A stretch of 64,000 bases of DNA from Pseudoalteromonas luteoviolacea H33-S (lineage in GTDB: Bacteria; Pseudomonadota; Gammaproteobacteria; Enterobacterales; Alteromonadaceae). A program made the position numbers and the translations under genes. The stretch spans positions 124,001 to 188,000 of the forward strand of contig NZ_AUXY01000070.1 in NCBI RefSeq assembly GCF_001625695.1, given 5' to 3'. The notes under the pieces are model-generated. The model was not told the origin of the DNA. It did not search any database and saw only the letters and a program-made list of their open reading frames with translations. Every line of letters starts with the position of its first letter. The stretch's first letter is position 1. Shown here in pieces: positions 28,101 to 37,709 of this stretch.

Positions 28101-28385
28101 TTAGTGCATCACACGTGAAGAAGCGCGATAAAACCCAAGGTCATTGAGCTTAGCAATCAAGCTTGGGTCATCTAAACGTTCTGGCGTCGACTCACTACGT
28201 AAAAAATGGTCGTCAGGTACAGCATGTAAATCCAACATTTTCTGAAATAAAATATTACGAATTGCCAGCGCTGTCATACCCGAATCTTGGATATCATCTA
28301 AGCGTTTTTGTATATCGGCAAACGGGCCTGCATTGACGTCGTCAACTGCTGCTGGATAGTGCGAATTTAACTTATTCTTGCTCAT
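28101..28385 (-). CDS. Small hypothetical protein, 94 aa
   Basis: I do not recognise this family. The start chosen is ATG 28385 (MSKNKLNSHYPAAV), which has GAGGG 5 nt upstream. A longer frame from 28493 adds a hydrophobic stretch without a ribosome site. The 94-aa product is soluble and charged, with no signal peptide, membrane helix or cysteine. The middle part (PFADIQKRLDDIQDSGMTALAIRNILFQKML) looks like two amphipathic helices. It stands alone, convergent with the desaturase gene. Confidence 0.65.
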   Translation of the reverse strand: MSKNKLNSHYPAAVDDVNAGPFADIQKRLDDIQDSGMTALAIRNILFQKMLDLHAVPDDHFLRSESTPERLDDPSLIAKLNDLGFYRASSRVMH

Positions 28386-28626
28386 GCAAACCCTCATAAA
28401 TATTTTTGCTAGGACCCTCGAGTGTTCCCAAAAGAGGATACTAAGTATCAGATTTAAGTACAAAAAATTAGAGATGCGCTCTCTAACTGACACAGCCAGT
28501 GTACTCTGTTTCGATGTCTAATTACTAACTTCGATGTAAAGTTTTGTAAATCGCACTATTACAAAAAGCGTTAAAAAACGAGGAAGATTTTGGACGTCTA
28601 GATGTAACTATATGACAGGGAAATAA

Positions 28627-28667
28627 AAATAGTTCTTAGTACCTTTTAAAGGTTCTAAGAACTATTT
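28627..28667 (-). terminator. Long hairpin terminator of the antiporter gene
   Basis: The outer 13-bp stem AAATAGTTCTTAG / CTAAGAACTATTT (28627-28639 and 28655-28667) encloses an inner ACCT/AGGT stem, 17 bp in total. It begins 8 nt past the antiporter stop and is followed by TTTTATTT on the minus strand. Confidence 0.85.
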
Positions 28668-28674
28668 AGTGGAT

Positions 28675-30243
28675 TTAGAATAATTTTTCTTTTACGTGCT
28701 CTGCGAAACCACTACCAGCTTCAAGATAGAAGTTATAAGTTGAATGTACGCCCATGTCTTCCAGTTCCTTTTGTTGGTCCGGATAGTTGGCAATAGCTGT
28801 TACTTGTCCCGTATATCCTGACGCTTGAAGCTGCTCTAATGCGTAAATATTTTGCATGTGCTTTGGCATGGCCAGCATAACCATTTCGACACTAGAATGA
28901 TTTACACGTTGCCAAAAGTCTGGATCGGTTGCGTCAGCAAGCAACACTCTACGTCCTCGCTTAATATGTTTGTCGACGACTTCCGGTTTGATGTCTATCC
29001 CTGCAACCGAGTTTGGGTGGGAGCAGTGGATCGTTTCATACGCACCAGTACCAATTCTGCCCATACCAAAGATGACGATCCGTGTGTCGGTCAGATTAAC
29101 GGGGAGCTCTTCTTCTAGGCGCTTCGGGCTTTCAAATTTTTGTAGTATATGTTCAAACTTAACGTATATTTCGTTAGCACGTTTATTCAATGGTGAGGCC
29201 AGAATAAACGTGATTGACACTGCGATGGCGACAACAGCAAGCCAATCAGGTGCAATCAACCCAGAGCTTGCAGCTACTGCGCAGACGATAAGGCCAAATT
29301 CACTGTAATTTGAGAGTGTAAAGGCGCTGAGCAGTGAAGTACGAGCGCGCAGTCTGAACATATTTGTCAATACGTAGTAGAGCATGACTTTTATAGGCAA
29401 TACCAATACGAGCAGCAAGCCAATGAGGAACGCGTTTAAAGAAATACTGGCGTTTAAACCGATATTTAAGAAAAATCCGACAAGCAACACGTTTTTAAGG
29501 TTCAGTAAAGATTTAGCAAGCTCACTGGCTTTTTTATGAGGCGCGAATATCATGCCGATGATCAATGCGCCTAGATCGCCTTTTAAGCCTGCAAACTCAA
29601 AGGCATGGTAGCCAACGACCAGCGCGAAGAAAAAGCCAAATAGAGGAAGTAGTTCGCCATGTTTTGAGCGACTAAGTACCCAGAACATTACTTTTCTAAA
29701 TACAAATAAACCAGCGATTAAACCTAGTGCCCAAATGTTTGGCATTTTCCCGGTACTGATCGCTAAAAAAACCACGGCAAAAATGTCCTGCATAACGAGG
29801 ATTCCAATGGCAATTTTTCCGTGCAAACTGGCCATTTCACCACGTTCTTCCAGCACCTTTACAGCAAAAACAGTACTGGAGAAACTAAATGCAAAGCCGA
29901 CCAATAAAGCACTTTGCCAGTCGAGTTCGTTGAATAGGGGTAAATTGAAGACACATAAAAGCAGTAACAGAGAGGCAAAAAAAGCACTACTTAAAACAAT
30001 ATGCAACGTTGCGGGGGCCCAAACTTGCGGCTTTACCAAGTTTTTCACTCGCAATTTTAATCCGATACTGAATAACAGTATTGTGACACCTAGGTCAGCC
30101 AATTGAGAGAGCAGAGGTGTTGTTTGTTGTCCCATCAGGTTGAGAATAAACCCAGCCATTAAGAATCCTATCAAAGGTGGTAGCTTTAATTGATAAATTG
30201 AAAAACCACACGCGAAAGCAATTGCAAAATAAAGTAGTTCCAT
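28675..30243 (-). CDS. CPA2 cation:proton antiporter with RCK/TrkA-N domain
   Basis: This 522-aa protein resembles KefB/YbaL-type potassium or sodium efflux antiporters. The first 360 residues form about 12 membrane helices of the Na+/H+ exchanger fold (LADLGVTILLFSIGLKL; GFAFSFSSTVFAVKVLEERGE). The C-terminal part is a TrkA-N nucleotide-binding domain starting IVIFGMGRIGTGAYE, which usually gates transport in response to NAD(H) or glutathione. The TrkA-C part seen in YbaL is absent. No Kef ancillary protein is adjacent. The transported ion cannot be settled from sequence. Confidence 0.9.
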   Translation of the reverse strand: MELLYFAIAFACGFSIYQLKLPPLIGFLMAGFILNLMGQQTTPLLSQLADLGVTILLFSIGLKLRVKNLVKPQVWAPATLHIVLSSAFFASLLLLLCVFNLPLFNELDWQSALLVGFAFSFSSTVFAVKVLEERGEMASLHGKIAIGILVMQDIFAVVFLAISTGKMPNIWALGLIAGLFVFRKVMFWVLSRSKHGELLPLFGFFFALVVGYHAFEFAGLKGDLGALIIGMIFAPHKKASELAKSLLNLKNVLLVGFFLNIGLNASISLNAFLIGLLLVLVLPIKVMLYYVLTNMFRLRARTSLLSAFTLSNYSEFGLIVCAVAASSGLIAPDWLAVVAIAVSITFILASPLNKRANEIYVKFEHILQKFESPKRLEEELPVNLTDTRIVIFGMGRIGTGAYETIHCSHPNSVAGIDIKPEVVDKHIKRGRRVLLADATDPDFWQRVNHSSVEMVMLAMPKHMQNIYALEQLQASGYTGQVTAIANYPDQQKELEDMGVHSTYNFYLEAGSGFAEHVKEKLF

Positions 30244-30436
30244 AAGTTACGCTGGTAGTGTTTGGTGCATCGATTCTATCAAATCGAGCTAGTTTATAAA
30301 TCTATTCTGGACGAAAGTATGGTGCATGTTGTGTTCAAACAAAGCTATATTTATCAAAAATAGGCAGATTTTCACTGACAAGCTGTAATAAATGTGTTTA
30401 AGATGCTTTAACGGAACATCCTCGAGAGGAGTAATG

Positions 30437-31180
30437 ATGTTTAAAAAACTCTTAGCATCTGTCGGAGTAGGTGCAGCAAAAGTAGATACTGTATTAGAAA
30501 CGGAACATTTACACCCAGGCCAGAAGTTTCAAGCTCAAATTATCGTGATGGGCGGTGATGTAGAGCAAGAAATTTCAGGTTTAGAGCTCGCTTTAATGAC
30601 CAAAGTAAAAGTTGAGAATGATGATGGCGAGTACTTTACAAACCATGTCATTGAAAAATGGCGTATTCCTGAAGAGTTCACGATTTCTCCAGGTGAACAA
30701 AAGGTGATCCCTTTTGAAGCACGTTTACACTCAGAAACACCAATTACGCAAATTAATGCCCCTTATAACCATTGCCATGTATGGCTCGAAACGGGTTTAG
30801 ACATAGACCTTGCACTTGATCCATCTGATAAAGATGCTTTGCATGTTTACCCCAATGAAGCTGTTAAAGCGGTATTGAGTGCCATGGATAAGCTGGGTTT
30901 TCAATTAGTCAAAGCTGATGTTGAAAAAGGCTATTTACGTGCATCGAGCTTCCAATCCATTTCTGGCTGTTACCAAGAGATTGAATACCGTCCAAATAGT
31001 CGCTCTGTGTTTGGCTTGCAAGAAGTTGAATTGTCATTTGTACCTGAAGCGCACAAAACGCATGTATTAATTGAACTGGACCGTGCTTTTCGAAGTGATG
31101 GTTATGTAGATTTAACGATTGAACATGATCAAGTCAACTTGTCGCGCATTTGTGATCAGTTGGAACGACTGTTTGCTTAA
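30437..31180 (+). CDS. Spo0M-like arrestin-fold protein
   Basis: This 247-aa soluble protein resembles SpoOM of Bacillus, named for a sporulation-control role; the fold is arrestin-like. Typical features are the N-terminus MFKKLLASVGVGAAKVDTVLE, the phrase LHPGQKFQAQIIVMGGDVEQEI, and KWRIPEEFTISPGEQKVIPF. The start is ATG 30437, 6 nt after GAGAGGA; an ATG 3 nt upstream is too close to the site. Gram-negative members have no sporulation role and their function is unclear. elaA follows 11-20 nt later on the same strand, so the two may share a transcript. Confidence 0.87.
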   Translation: MFKKLLASVGVGAAKVDTVLETEHLHPGQKFQAQIIVMGGDVEQEISGLELALMTKVKVENDDGEYFTNHVIEKWRIPEEFTISPGEQKVIPFEARLHSETPITQINAPYNHCHVWLETGLDIDLALDPSDKDALHVYPNEAVKAVLSAMDKLGFQLVKADVEKGYLRASSFQSISGCYQEIEYRPNSRSVFGLQEVELSFVPEAHKTHVLIELDRAFRSDGYVDLTIEHDQVNLSRICDQLERLFA

Positions 31181-31191
31181 TGTAGATCACT

Positions 31192-31647
31192 ATGTCGCCA
31201 ATGACAGAGTTTAAAACCAAATCATTTTATGAGCTCAGCCATGATGAGCTCTTTCTAGTCTTTAAATTACGCGTTGATATTTTTGTAGTTGAGCAACAAT
31301 GTCCTTATCCTGAAATTGATGAAGTAGATCGCGCTACCTCAACGCTGCACATTTTGTTGTCTGACGATGAACAAGTAAAAGCTTATGCTCGCTGTTATGT
31401 GAAAAGCAATGATACAGCTGCAATTGGGCGCGTACTGATTTCACCAACAGCAAGAGGCGGTGGTATTGCATATACATTGATGGAGAAGGCGATTGAGTCT
31501 TGTCAATCTCGTCATCCAGGTAAACAGATTGAGATTTCTGCTCAGACCTATTTAAAAGCGTTTTATCAAAAACTTGGGTTTAGAAGTATTGGTGAACCTT
31601 ATTTAGAGGATGGGATTGAGCACATTGATATGCAATACGCTCAGTAA
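31192..31647 (+). CDS. elaA: GNAT acetyltransferase ElaA
   Basis: ElaA is a small N-acetyltransferase of the GNAT fold; its natural substrate is not established. The 151-aa product (E. coli form 153 aa) shows ELFLVFKLRVDIFVVEQQCPYPEIDEVD, the ElaA hallmark, and the acetyl-CoA loop IGRVLISPTARGGGIAYTLM. A later ATG at 31201 (MTEFKTK) is an alternative start. It follows the Spo0M-like gene closely and is closed by a strong terminator. Confidence 0.92.
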   Translation: MSPMTEFKTKSFYELSHDELFLVFKLRVDIFVVEQQCPYPEIDEVDRATSTLHILLSDDEQVKAYARCYVKSNDTAAIGRVLISPTARGGGIAYTLMEKAIESCQSRHPGKQIEISAQTYLKAFYQKLGFRSIGEPYLEDGIEHIDMQYAQ

Positions 31648-31670
31648 TTCACTGCAGTAATGATGAATAA

Positions 31671-31694
31671 AAAAGGCGCATATGCGCCTTTTTT
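31671..31694. terminator. Bidirectional terminator, elaA / NSS transporter
   Basis: The palindrome GGCGCATATGCGCC (31675-31688) is flanked by five A and seven T, so it can end transcripts from both strands. It overlaps the last codon area of the minus-strand transporter. Confidence 0.9.
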
Positions 31695-33040
31695 TATAGT
31701 GAATTAATGAAAACTAAGGCGATGGCCAGCGGACAGACAAATTTAATATACCAAGGCCAAATCTTCCAAAAGAAGCTATTTTCCACAGACTCATTGCCTT
31801 CTTTGATGGCATTAAGCAGTTTGCCTCTGTGCCAAATCCAACCTGCAAAGACACAGCACAACATGCCAATTAATGGTTGGGCAAATTGTGTGGTTAGCTG
31901 CACTACAAAGCCAAATAAGCTATTGAAGTTAAGTATAATCGTGACGCTTACCACACTGACAATCACACCAATTAATCTTGTCGCATGTACTCGCGCTAAA
32001 GCAAACTTTTCAACAGCGTAGGAAACTGGTGCTTCTAACATTGAAATAGAGCTGGTGAGTGCAGCAATACTCATCAGTGCGAAGAAAGCAAAGCCAATAA
32101 AAATACCGATGCCGCCCATACTGTCAAACAAAGCAGGAAGCACTTGAAAAACAAGAGTATCTTCAGAAAGCAACTCGCCTGTTTGCGAGAATATTTCGAC
32201 ACCTTGTGCCTGTGCAACGTACATGGCTGGTATGATCAGCATACCTGCAACAAATGCAATAAATACATCAATAAGCGTAACGTAAGCGCCAAGAGACACT
32301 AAGTTTTCTTGTTTACTGATGTAAGAGCCATAAATGATCATCACACTGGTACCAAGTGACAATGAGAAAAATGCTTGTCCAAGCGCACTGACCAATAAAT
32401 TAGGGTCTAAAATTGAGCCAAAATCCGGGACCAAATAGGCCTTAACGCCCTCCATTGCACCGTCTTGCGTTAAGACATAGGCAATCAGAGCAAAGAGTAT
32501 GAACAGCAGCGCTGGCATAAGGCGTTTTGACCACTTCTCGATGCCGTTTTCAACGCCTTTACTAATGATGGCGACAGTAAGAAGAATAAATGCAGCTGTA
32601 AAAATCAGGTTTCTTGACAGAGACTGCTCACCGAGCCAAGTTGTGGCCGACTGGCTGCCACTGATCACGGCGATAGGTTCCAAAGTGGCACTGAACATCC
32701 AACCTGCGACAATCGCATAAAAGCTCAAAATTAAGCCAGAACAAATAATACCGCCGAAACCAACGATAAATGCAAAACGTTTTTGTGCCGAGTTGTTTGC
32801 TAGTTTTTGCAAGGAGGTCACTGCATTTGCTTGACCATGGCGTCCAATCACTAACTCAGCCATCAAAGCCGGATAAGCAAGACAAAAAGCCAGCACTAAA
32901 TAGGCTAGTACAAACGCAGCACCACCATTACTTGCTGTTTGTGTGGGAAACCCCCAGATATTACCTAGACCTACTGCAGAGCCTGCCGCAGCCATTATAA
33001 ATCCAAACCGAGAACTAAACTCTCCTCGAATACTGCTCAT
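31694..33040 (-). CDS. Sodium-dependent transporter, NSS (SNF) family
   Basis: This 448-aa inner-membrane symporter belongs to the neurotransmitter:sodium symporter family (LeuT-like). The N-terminal signature FSSRFGFIMAAAGSAVGLGNIWGFP holds the unwound TM1 region that binds sodium and substrate. About 11 helices follow. The ATG at 33040 (MSSIRGEF) is chosen over TTG 33079, which adds a charged stretch not seen in the family. Substrates of bacterial members are mostly amino acids; this one is unknown. It is a single gene. Confidence 0.93.
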   Translation of the reverse strand: MSSIRGEFSSRFGFIMAAAGSAVGLGNIWGFPTQTASNGGAAFVLAYLVLAFCLAYPALMAELVIGRHGQANAVTSLQKLANNSAQKRFAFIVGFGGIICSGLILSFYAIVAGWMFSATLEPIAVISGSQSATTWLGEQSLSRNLIFTAAFILLTVAIISKGVENGIEKWSKRLMPALLFILFALIAYVLTQDGAMEGVKAYLVPDFGSILDPNLLVSALGQAFFSLSLGTSVMIIYGSYISKQENLVSLGAYVTLIDVFIAFVAGMLIIPAMYVAQAQGVEIFSQTGELLSEDTLVFQVLPALFDSMGGIGIFIGFAFFALMSIAALTSSISMLEAPVSYAVEKFALARVHATRLIGVIVSVVSVTIILNFNSLFGFVVQLTTQFAQPLIGMLCCVFAGWIWHRGKLLNAIKEGNESVENSFFWKIWPWYIKFVCPLAIALVFINSL

Positions 33041-33241
33041 GTTTTTATATTTCTCTTTTTTTGAAGACGGCCGCAACAATCTACTGTAATTGAGGCGAAA
33101 TAAAAAGGTTTATCTGCACTGATCTAGCACAAGTTTTTGGTGGAAAAAACAGCGTGGAGATCAGTATCCATAATTTTTCATTAAGTAATCACTCAACCGA
33201 CTGTTTTTTATTAGTTATTTTAGCTTGCTTGGTATTGGATG

Positions 33242-34555
33242 TCAGTCACTCTGTACAGTTTGAGAAACAGCTTTACAAGGCAAAGTTAATGTAAATTTAG
33301 CGCCCCCTAGCAGTTCAGAGCGGCTTACAGAGGCTTGACCGTGATGCCAGTCGACAACTTTAGAAACTATAGCAAGGCCTAACCCATAGCTTTTACCAGC
33401 TCTGTTTCTGTGCCCTTGCTCCTGAAAAAACGGGTTAAAAACTTTACTCCAGTTCTCCGGTTCAATACCCGGTCCATCGTCTTCTACGGTAACTTCGATT
33501 TCGTGATCATGTAACTTTGCGCTGATAAATAGCTGCATTTGAGCAAAATCACAGGCATTGCTTAGCAGGTTTGAAATAGCACGAGCGAGCCAGTGGAGAT
33601 CGGCTTCCATGATAAGGTCTGGTTGAACTGAGATATTCGCGGTGAGTCCATTTTTCGACATTTTAGGGTGCATTTGGGCGACAATATCAGAAATGTAGCC
33701 CTTTAGCGTAATGGGCTCAAACTTTAACAGGTGCGACTTTTGCTCCAAGGTAGCAAACGAAAGGTAGCTGGAGAGCATATCTTCCATTTGATCTAAGTCT
33801 TTTTCCATGCGCTCAAGTAAATGATGTATCTCATCAATATCATCTTCTTCTAGTGCAGCATCAAATCCAAATCTTAAACAAGCAACTGGAGTTCTTATAT
33901 CATGTGACAGGCTAGAGGCCATGAGTTTGTTTTCGGCAAGCAGCTTTTCAATTTGATTCGCCATACGGTTAAACGTGAGTTCAACATCTTTAATATAAGT
34001 AAAGTGGTTAACTTCAATTCTTGTCTCTAAATTACCACTTGCGAATTGCTTTGCCGCATGAGTAAGTACTGATAATCTTTTTGCGAGTGGTGCCAAAACA
34101 AACCACATAAAAGCACAGACCCCTGAATAGAAAGCTAAAGTAAGTAACACATCATAGCTGTTGCCTTCTGGTGGCTTTTCTAATTGTAGCTCTATGTAAT
34201 CGGGCTTGATAGCGGGTGTGGACTTAAGTAAGTAAAAGTATCCTTCGTCAGAATCTATCAGCAGACCTTGAGGTTGATGCATTTGCTCAGTAAGCTCAGA
34301 TGGCAGAGCAAGAGAGGCTCCGGAGTGATATTCAATCTTAAGATCAAAGTCTTCACCAGCTTGTTTAATAAAGTCTGTACGCGCCAAAATGGGGGTATTC
34401 CCAGCTTGATTTGCGATACCCACAAGTAGTTTAGCTTGCCAAAAAAAGTTGTCTTCGTTTGGTGTAGCTTGCTCACTAAACGTATCAATTAGCCATCCCA
34501 AAAGAATAATAGAGATGATCACACCAGTGAGTAAAGAAAGGTATAGCTTTCTCAT
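33242..34555 (-). CDS. Sensor histidine kinase
   Basis: This 437-aa membrane kinase is paired with the response regulator encoded 103 nt upstream. The layout is: helix at about residues 6-24, periplasmic sensor to about 135, helix to about 155, HAMP domain 155-205, dimerisation domain with phospho-accepting His218 in LSHDIRTP, then the ATPase domain (N box NLLSNACDF, G1 DDGPGIE, G2 SYGLGLAIV). All catalytic boxes are intact. Layout and length resemble RstB, but the signal is unknown. Confidence 0.92.
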   Translation of the reverse strand: MRKLYLSLLTGVIISIILLGWLIDTFSEQATPNEDNFFWQAKLLVGIANQAGNTPILARTDFIKQAGEDFDLKIEYHSGASLALPSELTEQMHQPQGLLIDSDEGYFYLLKSTPAIKPDYIELQLEKPPEGNSYDVLLTLAFYSGVCAFMWFVLAPLAKRLSVLTHAAKQFASGNLETRIEVNHFTYIKDVELTFNRMANQIEKLLAENKLMASSLSHDIRTPVACLRFGFDAALEEDDIDEIHHLLERMEKDLDQMEDMLSSYLSFATLEQKSHLLKFEPITLKGYISDIVAQMHPKMSKNGLTANISVQPDLIMEADLHWLARAISNLLSNACDFAQMQLFISAKLHDHEIEVTVEDDGPGIEPENWSKVFNPFFQEQGHRNRAGKSYGLGLAIVSKVVDWHHGQASVSRSELLGGAKFTLTLPCKAVSQTVQSD

Positions 34556-34658
34556 TATTAAACCTCAATGAGAGTAACGTAGAGCTGCCTAAGACAGAGA
34601 TATAAAGTAATCAAGTGTTGTAGTAGCCTAGTTATGACACTAAGCTACATAATATTAC

Positions 34659-35366
34659 TTACCAAGCCGACGGTACCAATAGATACCCTTTACCCCAGAT
34701 GGTTTTAATTTTTTCAGGGTTTTGTGGGTCATCATCAAACTTTTTACGCAACGCGGAAATTAGGACATCTACGCTGCGATCCAAGCCGTCATACTCACGA
34801 CCTTTGGTCGCTTTAAATACCGCATCTCTTGAGACGACTTCCCCGGCATTGGTGGCCAAAAAATGAAGCAATAAGTATTCTGCACTAGAAATAACAACTT
34901 CTTGTTCAGACACCATTACCTTTCGCGACTGGGTGTCAATTTTGAGATTACCTACCGCTAAAAGCGCGCTATTTTTCTGTTCTTTATCACTTGAATCTTG
35001 CGCAGCTCGGGCATTGGCTTTTATTCTTGCTAGGAGCGCTCTTGGCCTTACTGGCTTTATAACGTAGTCACTTGCCCCTACCTCTAGACCAATGACTTCA
35101 TCCATCTCTTCATCTTTTGCGGTCAGCATGATGATAGGCTTGTTGTAAAATTGTCTTAGCTCTCTGCATACACTTATTCCATCTTGACCGGGTAGCATGA
35201 TGTCGAGTAGCACTAAGTCCGGGTTGAGTTGCTTTACCATGGCGACAACTTCATCACCTCGATGACAGCACTTTGTATCGTAGCCTTGATTATTTAAATA
35301 ATCTGCAACCCACTGTGCCAGTGACTCATCATCTTCTACTAGTAAAATAGTCCCGTATTGCTCCAT
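34659..35366 (-). CDS. OmpR-family response regulator, partner of the adjacent kinase
   Basis: This 235-aa regulator starts at ATG 35366, 7 nt after AAAGGAG; a TTG 6 nt upstream was rejected. The receiver is complete: acidic pocket Glu11-Asp12-Asp13, phospho-acceptor Asp in VLLDIMLPG, Thr in MLTAKDE and Lys in VIKPVRP. The C-terminal winged helix contains RSVDVLISALRKKF and ends IKTIWGKGYLL. It precedes the histidine kinase gene, so the pair is likely one operon. The order and sizes recall rstA-rstB, but target genes cannot be told. Confidence 0.93.
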   Translation of the reverse strand: MEQYGTILLVEDDESLAQWVADYLNNQGYDTKCCHRGDEVVAMVKQLNPDLVLLDIMLPGQDGISVCRELRQFYNKPIIMLTAKDEEMDEVIGLEVGASDYVIKPVRPRALLARIKANARAAQDSSDKEQKNSALLAVGNLKIDTQSRKVMVSEQEVVISSAEYLLLHFLATNAGEVVSRDAVFKATKGREYDGLDRSVDVLISALRKKFDDDPQNPEKIKTIWGKGYLLVPSAW

Positions 35367-35508
35367 AAACAAGCTCCTTTAAATCATATAAATGCCCATG
35401 TAAATGAGGCAATTTTTTTTGATAAAACCATACTAACATTTATTTTTATTGCGCCAATTATATTTATTATTGGCTCAATAAATGTAATGAAGTGTATGAG
35501 TTTGTTGA

Positions 35509-36312
35509 TTATTGCACGTTTAACTTATCAACTAGGCCATTTGTTAACTTTAACAGCATTTTTGGGGTGAGTGCGCGTACTTCTTCTTGTTCACATGCCC
35601 CTGCAACCTTGATAAGAGGTGTTTGTGTTGGTTCAACGATGTATTTTGGAATCTCAACAGCTGATTGATATCGTTGCTGTCTCGCTTCATCCGTATTTTG
35701 TTCTTTAATAAACTCAATAACCTTTTGCTCATTAGTGATACGCTGCGTTTCGGTAAACGTATACTGCATAGGTATGCCTTGGTACCCTGCGCTATCTACA
35801 GAAGATTTTGCAAACCAAACAACATCCGATGATTGGTTATGTGTCAATCGCATGCTTAGAGAAGCAGTGATATTGCTGCACTGCTTTGTTGGCATAGTCT
35901 GCGATATTTTCGCGATATATGGATGGTCAAAGGTGGGTTTGTTAAATACATAAATTTTATCTTTGCCATAAGCAAGGTCGATTTGCTGAATGATCAAGCG
36001 ATAATCTGTGTTTTGATGGTCATCAACAATTAGGCCCTTTTCACTCAGAATATCCACAAGTGCGCTGTGAAGCTCATCTGTGATTGTGACTTTACTCGTA
36101 TCTATATACACAGAGTCAAGCTTCTTGACTGCATGGGCGGGTAATTGAACAGATTTAATACGGGCAGACTCAAGTTCACTACTGTAACTTATTTGGAATA
36201 CAGATTTTTGTAATAGTGGCTTCGGAGGCGTACTTAACTTTGGTGCAAGTGGTTGTGAAAGCATACAACCTGTAAGCCCTGTTAAAGCAATAGCGCCTAT
36301 GATTACTCGCAT
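35509..36312 (-). CDS. Hypothetical lipoprotein, 267 aa
   Basis: I do not recognise a named family. The start is ATG 36312 (MRVIIGAIALTGLTGC), 8 nt after GAGGT, giving a clean lipoprotein signal; the longer frame to 36348 lacks a ribosome site. The mature part has a segment (DELHSALVDILSEKGL) that recalls lipoproteins with a DUF4136-like or curli-assembly-like fold, but this is weak. Two cysteines beyond the lipid-anchored one could form a disulfide. The gene stands alone, divergent from the serine hydrolase. Confidence 0.72.
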   Translation of the reverse strand: MRVIIGAIALTGLTGCMLSQPLAPKLSTPPKPLLQKSVFQISYSSELESARIKSVQLPAHAVKKLDSVYIDTSKVTITDELHSALVDILSEKGLIVDDHQNTDYRLIIQQIDLAYGKDKIYVFNKPTFDHPYIAKISQTMPTKQCSNITASLSMRLTHNQSSDVVWFAKSSVDSAGYQGIPMQYTFTETQRITNEQKVIEFIKEQNTDEARQQRYQSAVEIPKYIVEPTQTPLIKVAGACEQEEVRALTPKMLLKLTNGLVDKLNVQ

Positions 36313-36536
36313 TATTAAATACCTCAAATTACTTTTCTTTATTATCATGTAAAGTCAATGTGCTAAATTCTATCTTGTAATCATTGGTCAGATACAGTCT
36401 AAAAATGTTCAAGATTGTAACTAGTTATATAATTTAACTTTATTCTACAAAAAGATTAGCGCTTTAAATTAATGTATGTCGTGAGACAGCAACTTACGTG
36501 ATACCATAACATCGCGTGTTAATGAACTGAGTCATT

Positions 36537-37691
36537 ATGAAGTCACTATTTATATTTTCAAAATGCCTGATGTTGATGGTTTTATCTCAGCCTGTAAAAA
36601 GTAATGAGATAGACAGAGCCAAAGCGTGGGAGCATTTTGTAAGCGACTATTCTAAGCAAGTACAGCGAAAACTAAAAGAAAAATCGGTACCAGGTGCTGC
36701 TTTGAGTATTACCCATTTGGAGTTTGGGGATTTAGCAAAAGGTTACGGTCGAACTAAAGTTAAGAATGGAAAGAGGGTTAATGGCAAAACGCGTTTTAGA
36801 TTAGCATCGGTATCAAAAACATTTGCAGGGTCATTAACGGCTAAATTAGCAGCTGAAAATCGTGTGGATTTGGATAAGTATGTTGCTGATTACCTACCAA
36901 TTTTCTTAGATAGCCAATATTCAACATTGCGGGTTTATCATTTATTAAGTCATTCGAGCGGGCTAGTACCCAATGCCTATGACAATCTGATTGAGTCCCG
37001 AATGTCTTATCAAGATATTTACCCCAGATTGCTTAAAGTTGAAAGCCTTTGTCGACCAGGGGTTTGTTATGGGTACCAAAATGTTATGTTTAGTTTGGTT
37101 GGTAATGTTATAGAACAAGCGACGGGGTTGAGTTACGAAACCTGGTTGAACGAGTTTATGTTTAAGCCGCTGGGTATGAAAGATGCGGGTCTTGGGTTTG
37201 AACATATGACAAGCAATGATAACTATGCATTACCACATGTTAAAGGGCGTAAGAACTGGCATACCGCTAGACTGAAAAAGCATTATTATAAAGTTGCACC
37301 GGCAGCTGGTGTAAATGCGAGTGCAGAAGATATGGTCACCTGGTTGAAGGCACAACTTGGTGCATATCCGAGTGTGTTGTCGCTGGATGCTCTGACAATT
37401 CAATCTCGTCCATTTACGCGGACAAAGCGTGAATTAAAGCGCAGAGTATGGCGTAAATATGTCGATCATGCGCATTACGGATTAGGGTGGCGAATTTATG
37501 ATTTTGAAGGTGAGACTCTATATTATCATAGCGGTTGGGTGCAAGGTTACAGAACTGATGTGGTTGTGATCCCGTATTTGGGTATTGGGTTTAGCTTATT
37601 ACTTAACGCAGAGAGTGGGGTTATTAATCAATTGACTACCAACTTTATCCGCGATGCAATAGCTGTAGCGAGGGAAGGAGAGCCGCGTTAG
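36537..37691 (+). CDS. Exported serine hydrolase, class C beta-lactamase/PBP fold
   Basis: This 384-aa protein has a signal peptide (first 22 residues) and the three penicillin-binding motifs: SVSK (nucleophile Ser91, Lys94), YQN (Tyr180) and HSG before WVQGY. It belongs to the beta-lactamase-related serine hydrolases, which include AmpC, esterases and D-amino-acid peptidases. The third motif HSG, in place of KTG, is more common in esterases and peptidases than in resistance enzymes. A second-domain cysteine pair (LCRPGVCYGY) may form a disulfide. No AmpR-type regulator is nearby. Confidence 0.87.
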   Translation: MKSLFIFSKCLMLMVLSQPVKSNEIDRAKAWEHFVSDYSKQVQRKLKEKSVPGAALSITHLEFGDLAKGYGRTKVKNGKRVNGKTRFRLASVSKTFAGSLTAKLAAENRVDLDKYVADYLPIFLDSQYSTLRVYHLLSHSSGLVPNAYDNLIESRMSYQDIYPRLLKVESLCRPGVCYGYQNVMFSLVGNVIEQATGLSYETWLNEFMFKPLGMKDAGLGFEHMTSNDNYALPHVKGRKNWHTARLKKHYYKVAPAAGVNASAEDMVTWLKAQLGAYPSVLSLDALTIQSRPFTRTKRELKRRVWRKYVDHAHYGLGWRIYDFEGETLYYHSGWVQGYRTDVVVIPYLGIGFSLLLNAESGVINQLTTNFIRDAIAVAREGEPR

Positions 37692-37698
37692 CGGCTCT
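37679..37698. terminator. Hairpin spanning the serine hydrolase stop codon
   Basis: The perfect 8-bp stem AGAGCCGC / GCGGCTCT (37679-37686 and 37691-37698) has a 4-nt loop, and the TAG stop (37689-37691) lies in the loop and stem. It sits between convergent genes. No U-tract follows, so it may protect 3' ends rather than end transcription. Confidence 0.5.
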
Positions 37699-37709
37699 GT
37701 AAATGATGT

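Noticed and set aside
36537-37691. Beta-lactamase resistance gene
   Set aside because: The SxxK and YxN motifs fit, but the third motif is HSG rather than KTG and no ampR-type regulator is present, so a resistance role is not supported.
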